Shown: piece after piece, positions 61,580 to 64,000 of the stretch | Layout: each line of letters opens with the position of its first letter | Position numbering within the stretch: position 1 is the stretch's first letter | DNA from: Nitrosomonadales bacterium | GTDB taxonomy: Bacteria; Pseudomonadota; Gammaproteobacteria; Burkholderiales; Gallionellaceae | Reading direction: 5' to 3' | DNA length: 64,000 nt | Assembly (NCBI GenBank): GCA_016214695.1 | Contig: JACRNY010000004.1 | Location: 186,001 to 250,000 of the forward strand | The notes under the pieces: generated by a model | Database searches by the model: none | Seen by the model: the letters and a program-made list of their open reading frames with translations, nothing else | Told to the model about the DNA's origin: nothing | Translations under genes and position numbers: made by a program

Positions 61580-63691
61580 TTATTCTGCGGCCGGAGTAGC
61601 TTCCTGTTGCGGTGCCAATGCCTTCATGCTCAGGCGCATGCGGCCCTTGTCGTCCACTTCCAGCACCTTGACCTTCACCACTTGGCCTTCCTTCAGATGA
61701 TCGGCCACGTTGGCGATACGCTCGTGCGAGATCTGCGAGATGTGCAGCAGACCGTCCTTGCCCGGCAGGATGTTGACCAGTGCGCCGAAGTCCAGCAGTT
61801 TGACCACCGGGCCTTCGTAGACCTTGCCCACTTCAACTTCGGCAACGATGTCCTGAATGCGCTTCTTCGCCAGTTCGCCCGCTTCGCCGCTCACACAGGC
61901 GATGGTGATATTGCCTTCGTCGTCGATGTCGATGGTGGTGCCGGTCTCTTCGGTCAGCGCACGGATCACCGCGCCGCCCTTGCCAATCACGTCGCGGATC
62001 TTTTCCGGATTGATCTTCATCTTGATCATGCGCGGCGCGAAGTCGGACACTTCCGGACGCACGGACGGCATCGCCTGCTTCATGATGCCGAGGATATGCA
62101 GACGGCCTTCCTTGGCCTGGCTCAGCGCGACCTGCATGATCTCCTTGGTGATGCCGTTGATCTTGATGTCCATCTGCAAGGCAGTGATGCCCGTGTCGGA
62201 ACCGGCCACCTTGAAGTCCATGTCGCCGAGGTGATCTTCGTCGCCCAGGATGTCGGTCAGCACGGCGAAACGGCCGCCGTCCTTGATCAGGCCCATCGCG
62301 ATACCGGCCACATGTGTCTTCATCGGAACGCCCGCATCCATCAGCGACAGACAGCCGCCGCACACGGAAGCCATGGAGCTGGAACCGTTGGATTCAGTGA
62401 TCTCGGACACCACGCGGATCGCGTAGCCGCATTCTTCTTCGCTCGGCAGCGCGGCTACCAGAGCGCGCTTGGCCAGACGGCCGTGGCCGATCTCGCGGCG
62501 CTTCGGTGTACCGACGCGGCCTGTCTCACCGGTGGCATAGGGAGGGAAGTTGTAATGCAGCATGAAACGGTCGGAGTATTCGCCCTGCAATGCGTCGATG
62601 GTCTGTGCGTCGCGCATGGAACCCAGTGTCGCCACCACGATGGCTTGTGTCTCGCCGCGGGTGAACAGCACGGAACCGTGGGTGCGCGGCAGTACGCCGG
62701 TGCGGATGGTGATCGGGCGCACGGTGCGGGTGTCGCGACCGTCGATGCGCGGCTCGCCGCTGAGGATCTGGCCGCGAACGATCTTGGCTTCCAGCGCGCC
62801 GAACAACTCGGCTTTCTGGTTGGCGGAGACGTTCTCGAATTCCGGTGTCGCCAGTGCTTCGAGTGTCTTGGTGCGGATGGCTTCAACCTGGTGGGTACGC
62901 GCCTGTTTTTCACGCACGGCATAGGCAGCCTTCAGGTCGGCTTCGGCCAGCGCCGCGATCTTGGCGATCAGCGCCTCGTTCTTCGCTGCGGGCGTCCAGT
63001 CCCAATCGTCCTGACCGACCTCATTCGCCATTTCGATGATGGCGTTGATCACGGTCTGCATCTGCTCGTGGCCGTAAACGACCGCGCCCAGCATGACTTC
63101 TTCGGACAGCTGTTGTGCTTCCGATTCCACCATCAGCACTGCTTTGGAGGTACCGGCAACGACCAGATCCATCTGCGAAGTCACCAGCTCGTCCTTGGTC
63201 GGGTTCAGCAGGTACTGGCCGTTGGCATAACCCACGCGCGCCGCGCCGATGGGGCCGTCGAAGGGGATGCCGGAGATGGCCAGCGCGGCGGAAGCGCCGA
63301 TCATGGAGGGGATGTCGGAATCGATCTGCGGATCGGAGGACATCACGGTCGCCACGATCTGCACTTCGTTGTAGAAACTCTCGGGGAACAGCGGACGCAG
63401 CGGACGGTCGATCAGGCGCGAGGTCAGGATCTCCTTTTCGCTCGGGCGGCCTTCACGCTTGAAGAAGCTGCCGGGGATCTTGCCTGCGGCATAGGTGCGC
63501 TCCTGGTAATCCACGGTCAGCGGGAAAAAATCCTGGTCGGGTTTGGCATCCTTGCGGCCGACCACAGTGACCAGCACCACGGTGTCGTCCAGACTGACGA
63601 TGACTGCACCGCTGGATTGACGGGCGATCTCGCCGGTCTCCAGTGTCAATTGATGTTTGCCGTAGCTCAGGGTTTTTTTATAGTGACTCAA
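61580..63691 (-). CDS. pnp: Polyribonucleotide nucleotidyltransferase
   Basis: 703 residues, starting at a TTG (63689-63691) after a GGAGAGAGC Shine-Dalgarno; no in-frame ATG lies close to the conserved N terminus [20 protein letters not shown]. Two RNase PH domains, an intervening helical domain, a KH domain ([20 protein letters not shown]) and a C-terminal S1 domain ([20 protein letters not shown]) are present. It degrades RNA phosphorolytically 3'-5' and joins the degradosome. It follows rpsO as in many bacteria, with a hairpin in the gap. Confidence 0.96.
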   Translation of the reverse strand: MSHYKKTLSYGKHQLTLETGEIARQSSGAVIVSLDDTVVLVTVVGRKDAKPDQDFFPLTVDYQERTYAAGKIPGSFFKREGRPSEKEILTSRLIDRPLRPLFPESFYNEVQIVATVMSSDPQIDSDIPSMIGASAALAISGIPFDGPIGAARVGYANGQYLLNPTKDELVTSQMDLVVAGTSKAVLMVESEAQQLSEEVMLGAVVYGHEQMQTVINAIIEMANEVGQDDWDWTPAAKNEALIAKIAALAEADLKAAYAVREKQARTHQVEAIRTKTLEALATPEFENVSANQKAELFGALEAKIVRGQILSGEPRIDGRDTRTVRPITIRTGVLPRTHGSVLFTRGETQAIVVATLGSMRDAQTIDALQGEYSDRFMLHYNFPPYATGETGRVGTPKRREIGHGRLAKRALVAALPSEEECGYAIRVVSEITESNGSSSMASVCGGCLSLMDAGVPMKTHVAGIAMGLIKDGGRFAVLTDILGDEDHLGDMDFKVAGSDTGITALQMDIKINGITKEIMQVALSQAKEGRLHILGIMKQAMPSVRPEVSDFAPRMIKMKINPEKIRDVIGKGGAVIRALTEETGTTIDIDDEGNITIACVSGEAGELAKKRIQDIVAEVEVGKVYEGPVVKLLDFGALVNILPGKDGLLHISQISHERIANVADHLKEGQVVKVKVLEVDDKGRMRLSMKALAPQQEATPAAE

Positions 63692-63757
63692 GATAGCTCT
63701 CTCCAAGTTTGTGCGCGTGACCGAGTTGCCAGCGTGTTGAAACGACATCCAAAACGA

Positions 63758-63782
63758 AGCGGGTCGCATTCGCGACCCGCTT
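63758..63782 (-). terminator. Hairpin between rpsO and pnp
   Basis: An 11-bp stem AAGCGGGTCGC / GCGACCCGCTT with a 3-base loop is followed on the minus strand by CGTTTTGG. In this position it can be a partial terminator or an RNase III processing site that allows autoregulated pnp expression, as in E. coli. Confidence 0.7.
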
Positions 63783-63792
63783 GCAAACCTTG

Positions 63793-64000
63793 TTACTTAC
63801 GCAGATCCAGACGCTTGATCAGCTCTTTGTAACCGTTCTCGTTCTTGCTCTTCAGGTAGTCGAGCAGCTTGCGGCGGCGGCTAACCAGGCGCAGCAGACC
63901 ACGACGGGAGTGGTGATCCTTGTTGTGCTCCTTGAAATGGTCGGTCAGGTAGTTGATACGAGCCGTCATCAGGGCAACTTGAACTTCGGGGGAGCCGGTA
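63793..64000 (-). CDS. rpsO: Ribosomal protein S15, C-terminal part
   Basis: The frame enters from the right window edge and lacks about the first 20 residues. The remainder reads [20 protein letters not shown], then [20 protein letters not shown] and [15 protein letters not shown]-stop, the conserved S15 sequence. S15 binds 16S rRNA in the platform of the 30S subunit. It is followed by pnp, the standard order. Confidence 0.97.
   Translation of the reverse strand, partial: TGSPEVQVALMTARINYLTDHFKEHNKDHHSRRGLLRLVSRRRKLLDYLKSKNENGYKELIKRLDLRK

Overview
The window looks like a chromosomal segment of a Gram-negative betaproteobacterium, probably a Gallionellaceae/Nitrosomonadales-type freshwater microaerophile. 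The grounds are the family resemblance of the housekeeping proteins, a G+C-rich core, many c-di-GMP and oxygen-linked signalling genes (two hemerythrin proteins), a TonB receptor and a Tll0287-like haem protein. Genus-level placement is inference; no rRNA gene is present.

Layout. 1-3050: end of mltG, then tmk, holB and a TatD nuclease. 3195-5079: tRNA-Val, gltX, tRNA-Ala, tRNA-Glu and a bidirectional terminator. 5089-11481 (minus): a five-gene signalling operon with REC-GGDEF-EAL, REC-PAS, HDOD, REC-HD-GYP and a hemerythrin histidine kinase. 11547-15229: a divergent protein deacetylase / acyl-CoA synthetase-acetyltransferase pair. 15386-18370: an unknown small gene, REP-like repeats and tex. 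18465-19867: an AT-rich two-gene TIR plus membrane-macro module matching type II Thoeris antiphage defence. 19908-33000: an accessory region of small toxin-antitoxin-like genes, lipoproteins, an SDR oxidoreductase with two decayed tail copies, two diguanylate cyclases, a FemAB-like protein and an NfeD/SPFH pair. This region carries seven copies of one 45-bp promoter/operator element. 33009-35332: umuD and umuC, split by a GxxExxY gene that sits between long inverted repeats. 35378-36095: bacteriohemerythrin under a c-di-GMP-I riboswitch. 36221-44110 (minus): an operon of two orphan sugar-type binding proteins, a maltoporin-like porin, and GGDEF and GGDEF-EAL membrane sensors. 44376-52574: tRNA-Arg, tRNA-Ser, lysC, recJ, an MgtC-like transporter, prfB (programmed frameshift), lysS, a Crp/Fnr regulator and a small membrane protein. 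52639-58095: a haem-binding protein, then a TonB receptor, binding protein and hybrid kinase operon. 58134-64000 (minus): tRNA-Pro, tRNA-Arg, tRNA-His, pgsA, uvrC, a UDG-family protein, pnp and partial rpsO.

How the parts may work together. c-di-GMP is the dominant theme: five GGDEF or GGDEF-EAL proteins, one HD-GYP protein, and a riboswitch that reads the signal to control a hemerythrin. Periplasmic binding proteins without any ABC permease or ATPase sit next to membrane GGDEF sensors, which suggests ligand sensing rather than uptake. The most unusual regulatory observation is the 45-bp element: a near-palindrome TATRCC-TTTT-GGYATA exactly 23 bp upstream of an extended -10 box, repeated before seven minus-strand transcription units. 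It implies a local regulon under one unidentified activator.
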